From Magnaporthiopsis rhizophila (Eukaryota > Ascomycota > Sordariomycetes > Magnaporthales > Magnaporthaceae): a stretch of DNA of 64,000 nucleotides. Shown here in pieces: positions 1 to 10,600 of the stretch. The position numbers were made by a program, and so were the translations under genes. Position 1 is the stretch's first letter; each line of letters begins with the position of its first letter. The notes beneath the pieces were generated by a model. That model did not search any database and had not been told where the DNA came from. It saw only the letters and a list, made by a program, of their open reading frames with translations. The stretch spans positions 81,040-145,039 of the forward strand of contig PYSS01000103.1 of NCBI GenBank assembly GCA_003049465.1. Direction: 5' to 3'.

Positions 1-2008
1 AATTCGTATAAACCATAATTTAATGATTTGCCTGGTACAAATATATTTTTATTTTTTTTAATATTTGAATAATAATTATAAGCTTGTTATTATGGATTGG
101 GTAATATAATATTAATCTGTTAAATTTATCCAATAAAACAGTGCAAAAATATAACCTTTTATTATTATTTTATTGGTTAAATTAAGCCTTAATCGTAAAA
201 TTCGATGCATTAATTTTAATTTCGAATGGTTTGTTTGGGTTTGGCAAAATTAATACTGACTTTTATATTATGGCTTTTTTTAGCAGGTTAAAAACCTTTT
301 ATTTTTATATTTTTTAATAAAACTGGGTGTTATTTTTGGTAAAATTTATAAATAAAAGTGCTATTTTGCTAAAATTTCGGATAAATTATCCATAAAAGTT
401 TAAAAAGCCCAAAAAGTTTATATTTTTTTAATATTAATTGGTTTAAGCTATTCTTTAATTATTTGTACCTTTTTTGGTTTTATCCGTATTTGTTCTGGTA
501 TAATTATATATTTTAAAAAGGTAACTTTTTGTATATGCTATGCATATTTTTTGGGTTTAATTTAAAAGCTTTGCATTTTGCAGCTTTTATAAAACCTTAT
601 ACATATATTTCTTATATTTTTTCAGTATTTCCGAAAAAATCAAAATAGTATTCAGATAGGCAAATGCATAAACATCCAGATATTTCCGCTGTAAATGGTT
701 AATTATTTGCTAAAATATGGCTGGTATATTAATAAATTCGAAGGTTATTACCAGCAATTTGTATATTTTTAGCCGGGTTCGGAAAGCGGTTTTTTATTTG
801 TATTTTTTTTTAATTTTTAATAAATTGTACGCTTTGCATAAATCCAAAGCCGTAAATTATTTGGCCTTGCCAAATCTATTTTGTAATTTATTAATAAAAG
901 GCAAAAAAATACCCATCTTTTATTATAACCTTATTTAACAAACAATAATCGATATATATCCATTTTTTTCCATTTTTTTTAAAAGTAAACAATATTTTAT
1001 ATCCTACAGAAAAATCCAATGGTCGGATAATGCTTTATTTTAGGTTTTTCGCAAATCATTCGTATAATAACCTTTGCTATTTGGGATTTAACGGGTACAA
1101 TTTTTGGTAACTAAATTAAATTTCTGGTTTAAGTTTGATTTTATAATTGAATGGTTCATATTCCGGAAATACTATTTCCAAATTTTTTTTGGAACAGTTT
1201 TTAATATTTATCGTACTTTTCGGGAACATTTTTTAGGTATTAGCGTGTTTATTTATTAGGCGGATTATAATTTTAATTATAATTCCTGGTTATTTTTGTT
1301 TTTTGGTTTTCGATTTTGGTTATACTTTTTTTGGGTTGCAATTTTGGTTATAATTTTCCTTATAATATTGCCCCTGTCACGGTACGATCCCTTATATCAG
1401 GACCAAGCACGTCGTAGCCCTCCTTTTTGATATATTCCAATTATCTGTATTTAAAACAATTTCTGTTTTTGGCATTTTGCTATTTGATGCATTTCTATTT
1501 TTTTGTTATTTTTTTTTCTACTGGGGGTGTATAGCTTTTATAAATAAATTTATAAATTTTAAATGCATTTTATACGTAATAAATTGTTGCTATTTGGCTT
1601 TTTTTGGTTTATTTTGTTATTTTGTTTTGCTAGCTAGGGATACTGGACCTTTTTTTTAAATATCGTTTATATAGTTTATTGCTGATACGGATACCCTTAA
1701 TAATAAAATCGACAAAATCTTTAAGTTTATCCTTTTTGGCCAATTTGTCCTTCATATTATTTTTTAATCCCTGGTAAAATTAAAATATTTTGGTTTTTTT
1801 GTCCAATTAAGTTTATTAACTAATTGTTGGAATTTGGCGGTATAAGTGGATATTAATCCTTTTTAATGCAGCTAAAGCAGCTTTTTTTCGCTTATATGCT
1901 TTTTATTTACCTATCCGAATATTTTGGCAATTCTTTCGCCAAATTTGTCAAAATTGCAAATATTAGTTTGATAAATTCGCTTGATTTTTTTAAGGTAATT
2001 TGCCCAGA
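1..2008 (-). mobile_element. Element C, left part: decayed Ty3/gypsy gag-pol
   Basis: This is AT-rich minus-strand retrotransposon sequence cut by the window start. Read on the minus strand, it shows the RNase H end (about 1-350), reverse transcriptase (about 440-1060; the AFQ/INH and YLNN-like region is opposite 650-940) and gag (about 1430-2008). Most of the protease and gag-pol linker is missing compared with elements A and B, and a 49-bp GC-rich stretch sits at the deletion point. The gag is broken at 2008, where the A/B nest starts, and resumes at 16679. CCAGA is present on both sides of that nest. Stops and C-to-T/G-to-A changes occur throughout, so nothing here can be expressed as an enzyme. 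Confidence 0.85.
1371..1419. other. GC-rich filler at a deletion junction in element C
   Basis: A 49-bp stretch beginning CCCCTGTCACGGTACG has normal base composition and no RIP, yet lies inside heavily mutated retroelement DNA. The left flank matches the RT/protease spacer of A (about 6100-6290). The right flank matches the zinc-knuckle side of gag in B (about 15270 on). The piece therefore replaces a deletion of several hundred bases or more. Its TGTCACGG start resembles the end of a different LTR, but it is too short to assign. Confidence 0.5.
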
Positions 2009-2486
2009 TGTTATAATCACAGGCCTTCTGCTCCTAGGGTAGGGCACCTAGGGGCGGTGTTAAGCAGTATTGGGGTGCAAGGTCGCCTTGCACGTGATCT
2101 GGGGGTCTGGTAAAACAGTTATCTGTATTTTGCTTGCCCAAAGGGTTGCTTTGGAGCTAATTTGGGTTAACTGATGCCGAAGCCTCAGTTAAGAATTATT
2201 TAGCACCTTAGAAAACTTTTGCCTTATATACCTGTGCCGTTTTGCGCTTGGTGGTTAGGGATACTAGTGATACGTTGGCTTTTTTTAATATTAAAGGTAT
2301 CCCTAATAATATTAGTGATACGTTTAGCATTTAGCATATTATTTGTTACCATATAACCTAGTTACGTATCCTTTTCCCCGACTGGCTTTAATTATTCGGC
2401 CCTTGATTTTTAAAACTGCAGGGTAAAAGTATCCCGCTGGGGGTTAGCCTTAACCTTTTTATTTTTTGCCAGCTTTGGTTATAATA
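2009..2486 (-). repeat. LTR, 3' copy of element A (first 73 bp shared with element B)
   Basis: It runs from TGTTATAATC to the RIP-changed end ATAATA (GTAACA in intact copies). It contains the R-region hairpin TTAACTGA/TCAGTTAA (2167-2174 and 2185-2192) with a 10-nt loop. The U3 has the GATAC/GTATC palindromic module of this subfamily (about 2250-2330). GTCGC, the target of element A inside the B LTR, lies at 2082-2086. Confidence 0.9.
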
Positions 2487-2600
2487 CTAGGTTCCTTTTT
2501 TTAGGCCAAATCCTTTTGGCCAAAACCTGCAATTCCCGCCCTTATTAATTGGTAAATATTTTTCTTTTTTATTTTATTTATTTTTTCCTATTTTAATAAA

Positions 2601-3152
2601 ATATCCGGTTAAATGCAAAAAAAACTTTTTTTTGTGCGATCCTTTACGGTTCGTTATACCGATATTTTTAAATCGTTTTTTTTATCGGGCGTTAAAATAC
2701 TTTTTTGTTCCAATTATAAATTTTATGGCATTTTTGTTTGCCACGCGTTTTTTTCCGATTTTTTTTGTTATTTGGAATACATTTGTTCCAACCAAGTACA
2801 TTGCGATGTTTTGGATCCATTTTGGGCCTAATTTTTTTACGCTGCTTTTTAATTTTCCAAGTTTTGGGACAAAATAAATTTGGTTTTTAACAAAATCCGT
2901 TATTTTAAGGATAAGCAAAAGCGTTTGCGCAAATAAAAAAAATCCTGGTATAAAAAATATATTTGAATGGTTTGTTATAGTTTGGATAGTATTAAGGAAC
3001 TGGAGCGGGTTGAACAGGAAAAGGCCGAAAAGGCAGCTGTATAGGCCCCTGCCGCGCTTCCAGGCCTGCTGGCCCCCGATTTTCCTTTTTTATTTTCTGA
3101 TTAGGATAAGCTCGGGGTTAATCCAAATTTTAACCTGTTTGCCTTTTTTTAA
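2601..3152 (+). pseudogene. Antisense accessory ORF of element A (Zn2Cys6-like + coiled coil)
   Basis: A 184-codon frame lies opposite to gag-pol, between pol and the 3' LTR. The start codon is RIP-changed to ATA, and several in-frame stops interrupt it. Cysteine positions follow C-x2-C-x7-C-x9-C-x2-C-x7-C, with three of the six changed to Tyr (TGC/TGT to TAC/TAT). A Lys/Glu-rich segment follows, then ELERVEQEKAEKA and a motif equivalent to APDFPPLFPSWAD. The length is identical (552 bp) to the copy in element F. The function is unknown. The layout resembles a small fungal Zn2Cys6 DNA-binding protein. Confidence 0.75.
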
Positions 3153-3159
3153 TTGTATA

Positions 3160-6100
3160 AATTAATAAATTTTTAATAATTTTTTTAAATTATTTAGCGC
3201 AAGGATAGCGCATTTTAATTTTTATTAAAAGGTTTTGGGTTTGATTTTTAATATAATTTTTAATATAATAGTGCTTTATTATTATAGCGGCATATTGTTG
3301 GATTAAGCTTTTTATTATTATTTGCTAACCTTTTTATAATTACCCCTGCCGATATTTTTATAAAACTTTTTGGCAATTTATAAGGTTTATTTTTTTTCTT
3401 CTATATATTATGCTTATATTTGTACCTTATTTATTTGATTAAATATTACCGCTTACAATAGCGTACTTTATTATTAAGGATTTTTTCGATTTCCCACTTT
3501 TGATTTGGGTTAATTTTTATTAATTTCGTGCTTTTCGAACCAAATAATACCGGTTTTAGCAAAAAAATATAAAAAATAAAATGGATTTTTATAATTGGCA
3601 ATAATTAAAATTCGTAATTAACTGGCAAAATCACCCTTTTAATTTTAAACGGTCCGAATTTTTTATAATCCAGCTTATTATTTGGCCGTTTTATTTTAAT
3701 ATTGCAGCGCAAAAAATAAATGTTATTTTTTTTTTAAAGGTTAGTTTTTCGAGTTTTTTTTTATTTGTTTAGATAGATATGCATTTTCGAAACTTTTCGA
3801 GCTTTTTTTGCAAATGCTTATATAATTTGGTTATTTTAGTAACCTATATTTTTGCTATTAGCGCATTTTTTTTTGCTTTGGATTTTTTATATATTATAAG
3901 TATAAACCTATAATTTGCCAAAACGGGGTAATTTTTATACTTTTGTATATTAAACTGTTATAAACAAATTGGGCTATAAAAAATAATTATACCCAATTAA
4001 TTTGTTTGTAATTAATATAATAATATAAATATTATTTTATAGTTTGGTTTGTCCGTTTTATTTGTTTATTTGTTTCGGGATAATAAACTGTTAATAATGC
4101 ATATTTTGCTTTAAATTTGGCCGTTAAAGCCCTCCAAAATTTGTTTATAAACAGTTTATTTTGATCCGTGATTAATTTGTTGGGCGTTTTGTGTTCCAAT
4201 ATTACGTTCCTGATAAAAATATATATTAATTTTGTAATATTGCTGCTTTTTTTATAAAATAAAAATAAAGCATACTTGATAAGCCTGTTTATTATTATTA
4301 GGATATTATTATATTAAATATTTGTTAATAATTTTTTCGATTTAAAAAGCTTAATCACAAAATTTATCGTAACCTTTTGCTATGCCTTATTAAGCACTGG
4401 TAAAGGTTAAAATAATTTGTAAGGTTTATGCCTGCTGGCCTTATTTTTGGCGCAGTTTTCGCAATTTTTAATTGCTTTTTAAATTATAATTTGGATTTTT
4501 ATAAACCCGTGGTATTATTACAATTTTTTCCAGGTTTCAATTATTTTTTGGTATCCATAAATTATTTGGCTATGGATTTGCTGGAATTTTTTAGGGATTT
4601 ATTTTTTTAAAGCGTGATTTTATTAACATTTATTATATTAGGATAAAAAACCCATCTGGTTTTTATACTAAAACCATGTGTATTTTTAACAGCATTTTAT
4701 TTTTGTAATCCGATTAGCGGTTTAAGGCATTTGCTTGTCCATTTTCCGATCCTTTTTTATATTTAATCCTAAAATTATAATTTTGGAAAAACTAATTTTA
4801 CCGAATTTATTATTTATTTAATATTTAACAGGTAATAAAATGCGCAAGGTTTTTATAATTTGTATAAACCATAACCTGGTGGTTTGCCTGGCACAGGTAT
4901 ATTTTTTATTTTTCCAATACTTAAATAATAATTATAAGCTTTTTATTATGGATCGGGTAATTTAATTCCGGTTTATTAAATTTATGCAATAAAAAAGCGC
5001 AAGGGTGCAATTTTCCGCTATTATTTTTTTAATTAAATTGTGCCCCGATTGTAAAATCCGATATATCGGTTTTAATTTTAAAGGGTTTATTTGGGTTTAA
5101 TAAAATTAACACTGGTTTTTATATTATGGTTTTTTTTAATAGGTTAAAAGCTTTTTATTTTTGCATTTTTTAACAAAACTGGTGATTATTTTTGGTGAAA
5201 TTTGTAAATAAAAGGGCTAATTTGCTCAAATCCCGGATAAATTATCGGTAAAAGTTTAGAAAACCCAAAAAGCTTTGTATTTTTTTAACATTAATTAATT
5301 TGGGCTATTTTTTTACAGCTTATACCTTTTTAGGTTTTATTTGTATTTAACCCGTTATAATTATACATTTTAAAAAAATAATTTTTTATATATGCTATGC
5401 ATATTTCTCGGGTTTAATTAAAAGTTTTGCGCTTTATAATTTTTGCAGAACCTTATATATATATTTTTTATATTTTTTTAATATTTTCGAAAAAACCAGG
5501 ATATTATTTAAATAAATAAATACACAAATATTTAAATACTCCCGTAATATATAGTTAATTATTTTTTGGAAAATGGCTGGTGCATTAATAAGCCCGAAAG
5601 TTATTATTAGCAATTTATATATTTTTAGCCAAGTTCGGAAAGCAATTTTCCACTTATTTTTTTCCTTAATTTTTAACAAATTATATATTTTGCATAAGTT
5701 TAAGGCCGTAAATTATTTGGCTTTGCCAAATTTATTTTATAATTTATCGATAAAAAGTAAAGGATACTAATCCTTTATTATAATTTTGTTTAGCGGATAA
5801 TAATCGATATATATCCGTTTTTTTCCATCTTTTTTTGGGACGAACAAAATTCCGTATCCCACTGGAGAATCCGAAAATCGGATAATACCTTTTTATAAGT
5901 TTTCCGCAAATTATTTTTATAATAATTTTTGCTATTTGGGGTTTAACCGGTACAATTTTTGATAATTAAATTATACTTTTGGTTTAAGCTTAATTTTATA
6001 ATTGAACGGCCCATATTTTGGAAGTATTATTTCCAGGTTTTCCTAAAATAACCTCCAATATTTATGGTATTTTTTGGAAATATTTTTTAAGCGCTGGTAT

Positions 6101-8990
6101 GCTTGTTTATCAGGCAGATCGTAATTTTGGTTTCGATTTTTTATTGCTTTTATTTTTTAATTTTGATTTTTGACCGCATTTTTTTCTGGATCGCGGTTTT
6201 AATTATATTTTTTTTGCAACCTGCCTTTTATTTTCGGGGTTTTTTATTATTAAGGCCGATATTGCCTGATAAATATAATTTTATTAGTATAATTTGCCAA
6301 GATTAATTGCCAAATTTTGCTATTATTACAGCAATCCTGTTTAGCTTTTATTTTTTATAGTTTGGGGCCCGTAATTATTAGGCTTTTTTGCTTTTTAATA
6401 ATAACTTTCTCCATTAAATTTTCTCCGAAACCCAATTTATTAGGGGATTAAATTTTTTAAACCAGGGGAAACCCAAAATTAGGTTTTTTTTGCCTGTATT
6501 TATAATATTTAGGGTAACCTTACAGATTTTCCCTGCAATTTTAAACCTAAATTGTTCTATTTCTGAATTAATTATCCCATTATTATAAATAACTGGTTTT
6601 TTTTATAATTCCAAAACTGTATAACTATTATTTCCGATATATTGGTATACCGTACCTTATTATCGTTTTTGGTGTAATATAATTTTTATTAAATCCGTAA
6701 TTAACCATTGCTATTAATTATTATTTTTGCTATTTAATCACCTTTTTAATATAAAAGGGATAACTTGCTATAATTTTTGTTAGGATTTTTTTAATTCGTT
6801 TTTTTTTTGTCCATACCAAGCTTTTGTTTTAGTAAAATACCCTAATTTTTTGGCTTATACTGGTATCCGGGGTAAAACTGTCCAGTTTGCTAATTTTTGG
6901 CCTTTTTTTCGGCATAATGCTTATATTTTGGTTTTTTGCAAATATAATACAGCAATAACCCTGCCATATATATTATAAAATAATAGGGTGCTGGGGCAAA
7001 TATTGCTATTTTTTCGATGCAATTGCGTAACACGATCTACTATTTGGGTAACTGTTATTTTTGCTTTGGCAGGCTTTAAGATTTTTGGCTATTTTTTATT
7101 AGAAATTAATCGTTTTTTAGCTTTTTAAATAAATGATTATTATAAGCGTAATATAAGCATTTTGCCCAGAAAACTTTTATATGCCCCGGATTATTTATTG
7201 CCAAATTTTTATAATCCTTATTAATTATATAATCCTGCTGGTATAAAAACGGATTATTTTTTTAATACTGTGCTTGGTATATATTTTTCCCACGATAAAT
7301 AACGGTTTGATTATTTCGATCCTAATCCAGGTGCTGACCGTTATTCTTTATTGCGGGCACCCTGCGGTATAATTTGCAATTTCCGGATTTTTTCGGATTA
7401 TTAGGCCATATTTTGAATAATAAATATACCGGTATTTTATGGGTATAGGTGTAAATTTTTTGGTAAAATGTTTCGTTCTGATTTTTGAGCATAATATACG
7501 TTTTTTTTTTGCTTATTATATTTGTGCGTTATTTTTTATACTTTTTGGGATCCTTTTCCGCAGATGCCCAAAATTTCCTCAATTTGAAATCCTTATTTTC
7601 CGACCTTTTGGTTAGGTATATTTATCCAAGCAGTTTTTGATCAAAGTTTTTTTTTATTTTTAACCGAAATATTCGATACTTTTTTTTGGGTTAATAATTT
7701 TTTAAATATCGATAAAATTTGTTAAAATGTATTTTATTTTTTTAATAGTGCTATAATAGGGTTTTAAACAGGCTTTTTATATTTGAAATTGGTTAATGCT
7801 TTATTAAACTAATATAATTGCCCTATCTTTTTTAACTTTCCTTTTTTTTGGTTTTTGGTTCCATTTTTTTAAAATTATAATTTATCGATTTGTTAGGTGG
7901 CTGCCAGCTTTTGTTAAGGGTGCTAACCTAATCTGTCCTTATCCGATTGATATATATAACATTTATTATCGAAATAATATATTTAGCTAAATAAAGCTCC
8001 TAAATATAGGTTATTTTTTGGTCTATATATTAAATAACTGCTAATTGCTATTTTTGGGCATAGTTTTTTTTAATATATTTTTATTATTTATATTTAAAGT
8101 ATCCCTTATTTTTAGCGTTTTGTTATTTAATATATTTCTGTTTCCCGTGCGGTTTTTTTTGCTATTAAAGGTATATAGCTTTTGCAAATAAATTTATTAG
8201 TTCTAAATATATTTTATGCGCAATAAATTATTATTGTTTGGCTTTTTTCTGGTTTATTTTATTATTTTATTATACTGGCTGGGATTACTGAACCTTTTTT
8301 TCAGGCATTATTTATACAGCCTGTTACTGATACAAATGCTTTTAATAATATAATCGACAAAATCTTTAGGCCTTTTTTCCTTAATTAGCTTATTTTTTAT
8401 ATTATTTCTTAATCCTTAATAAAATTAAAACATTTTGGTATTTTCCGTTTAATTAAATTTATTAACCAATTGCTGGAATTTAGCAATATAAATGGATACT
8501 GATCCTTTTTAGCACAGCTAAAATAATTTTTTTTGGTTATTTTTTTTCTTGTTCACTTGTTTAAACATTTTGGCAATTTTTTCGCCGAATTTATCGAAAT
8601 CCGCAAATATTAGTTTGGTAAATTTGCTTAATTTATCATTTTTTTTTAAAATAATTAGCTTATATAGGTTTGAACCAATCCTTAATTTTATTATTAAAAT
8701 AAATAATAATATAAGCTATTTTCTAATAATTATTCTAAAAACTGTCCTGATAAAATTTAAAATAACTTTTGTATTTTGTAAGGAAAGTTTTAAATTTACC
8801 TTTTTTTTTGTCGTACTTATTTGGGGTGGGAAATTTATAAATTGGAATAATTTTGGGCTATTTTTTAAATTTCTCAAATTTTTTAATAAAAATCTTTAAA
8901 ATAATAGCAGGATTATTATAATTTTTGCTATCGATAATAATGGTTTCGATTTTTTTAACTATAATTGATATAATTATTTATTGTTTACAC
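3160..8990 (-). pseudogene. Element A gag-pol remnant
   Basis: Minus-strand order from the 5' end: gag (about 8160-8990) with zinc-knuckle region, aspartic protease (about 6420-6760), reverse transcriptase (about 5280-5880), RNase H (about 4780-5080), integrase (about 3700-4700) and chromodomain (about 3470-3560). The longest surviving piece (5434-5679) shows FGLINAPAIFQ and YLNN in place of the YLDD catalytic motif. Repeated nonsense and missense RIP changes inactivate every domain. Boundaries are approximate because they rest on comparison with elements F and H. Confidence 0.85.
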
Positions 8991-9022
8991 CTCCGGTAAA
9001 TGCTAAACAGGATTAGTCAAAA

Positions 9023-9500
9023 TGTTACAATTATAAGCTTTTTGTTTTTAGGATAAGGCACCTAAGGGCGGTATTAAGCAATATTAGGGTGCAAAATTGC
9101 CTTGCACGTAATTTGGGGGTTTGGTAAAATAATTATTTGTATTTTGCTTGCCCAAAAGGTTATTTTGAAACTAATTTGGATTGATTAATGCCAAAACCTC
9201 AGTTAAAAATTATCTAGCACTTTAGGAGATTTTTGCCTTATATACCTGTGCTATTTTGCGCTTGGTGGCTAGGGATATTAGTAATATATTGGCTTTTTTT
9301 AATATCAAAAGTGTCCCTAATAATATTAGTGATACATTTAGCACTTAGCATATTATTTGTTACCATATAACTTAATTATGTGTCCTTTTCCCCGACTGGC
9401 CTTAGTTATTCGGCCTTTGGTTTTCAGGACTGCGGGGTAAAGGCATCCCGCTGGGGGTTAGCCCCAGCCCTTCTGTCCCCTGCCAGCTCTGGTCGTAACA
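9023..9500 (-). repeat. LTR, 5' copy of element A
   Basis: 478 bp, from TGTTACAATT to GGTCGTAACA. Positions 9450-9468 hold the GCTGGGG/CCCCAGC hairpin that survives RIP in most LTR copies. The sequence just inside the element (complement of 9010-9022) reads TTTTGACTAATCC, the proposed self-priming primer-binding site. Confidence 0.9.
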
Positions 9501-9888
9501 GTCGCCTTGCACGAGGTTTGGGAGTCTTAGTAGAACAATTGTCTGTTATTGCTTGCCCAAAGGGGTGCTTTGGAGCTAACTTAGGTTAATTAATGCCGAA
9601 GCCTCAGTTAAAAACTATTTAACACAGTAGGAAATCCCTCCTTATATACCCGTAAATCCCTATACCATATTTGTGCTATGTTTGCTATATTTATAGCAAA
9701 TATATTACCGTGCTATATTTGTTATGTTCATAGCAAATATATTACCCGTGCTTAGGTAAATGCTTAGTTATCTAACTCCTTTCTGGCCTTGGTTATTCGG
9801 CTTTTGGCCTTTTATGACTGCGGGGTAAAGTCGTTTTGCTGGGGGTTAGCCCCAGCCCTTTTATCCCCTGCCAGCTGCGGTTGTAATA
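9501..9888 (-). repeat. LTR, 3' copy of element B (remainder after insertion of A)
   Basis: It starts at GTCGCCTTGC, an internal LTR position, directly after the end of element A. It ends at the RIP-changed GTAATA. The U3 carries TTTGCTAT-like palindromes (about 9672-9750), the same module as in element H. Confidence 0.9.
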
Positions 9889-10003
9889 TCAGGTTTCCTT
9901 TTTTAAGCCAAATTCTTTTGGCCAAAAATCTGCAGTTCTGTCCTTTTATCAGTGGTAAATATTTTTTTTTTTTACCATTTTTCGTTCTTTTCTTTTTGAT
10001 AAA

Positions 10004-10600
10004 ATGTTCGGTTGGGTGCAGAAACGAAAGCCAGTGTCCTCGATTATCTGTTGGGATAATCTCCTTGCTTCTATTATTTTATCCCTTTTTATTATGCTTT
10101 TTTGTTTTAACTGTAAGGCCGATGGCCTTTTCCACTGTAATATATCCTTGTGCAACCGTTCGCGTTGCGACCGGTGCGTTTGTTTTGGGCATTTTTATTG
10201 CAATATTTTGGGTCCGTCTTTTAAGCACCTTTTTACTTATAATATCCAGTATGTTTGTGTAAAAAAGGAGCTAAAAGCCGCAAAAAAGGAGCATCGGTCG
10301 ATAAATGCAAAAATTAAGCGCCTTTGCAAATAAAAAAAACAATGGCGTAAAAAGTTAACCCGCGTAATCCGTTGCGGGATTAGTAATATTAAGGAATTGG
10401 AACAAATTAAATAGGAGGAAGCCAAAAAAGTGGCTATATAGGCCCCTGTTGCATCTCCCGACCTGCCGGTCCCCGATTTTCCTCCGTTATTTCCGAGCTG
10501 GGCTAACCATGGGATTAACCCTGATTTGCTGGCCTTATTTTACCCAGGTAAATTATTTTGGTACGGGCGTTCCGAGCCGAAATCCAAATTTTGGTATTAG
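10004..10600 (+). pseudogene. Antisense accessory ORF of element B (best-preserved cysteine cluster)
   Basis: The ATG at 10004 is intact. The first 109 codons are open and hold C-x2-C-x7-C-x9-C-x2-C-x7-C with all six cysteines present (CFNC ... RCDRC ... C), then a Lys/Glu-rich helix (ELKAAKKEHRSINAKIKRL), predicted by eye as a coiled coil. In-frame TAA/TAG codons at former CAA/CAG interrupt the rest, which contains PDFPPLFPSWA. The usual stop is mutated to TAC, so the frame runs on to 10600 and slightly overlaps the pol end (10553). Spacing and layout match Zn2Cys6 regulators, but no function is proven. Confidence 0.8.

Larger units (their letters stand above)
2009..9500 (-). mobile_element. 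Element A: full-length Ty3/gypsy chromovirus, RIP-inactivated
   Basis: Both 478-bp LTRs are present (2009-2486 and 9023-9500), with gag-pol on the minus strand between them and a plus-strand accessory reading frame next to the 3' LTR. On the right it abuts GTCGC of another LTR (element B). On the left it abuts CCAGA, which is the duplication of B, so its own left duplication is gone. The simplest history is insertion into the B 3' LTR at GTCGC, 73 bp from the LTR end, then collapse of the two identical 73-bp LTR starts into one. The LTRs have the same length, so they differ by substitutions only. Confidence 0.9.

Noticed and set aside
717..938. Plus-strand frames starting MAGxLI (717-938, 5573-5770, 12856-13086)
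   Set aside because: They recur because they are the exact complement of the reverse transcriptase region of minus-strand elements. They are mirrors of a conserved domain, not genes.
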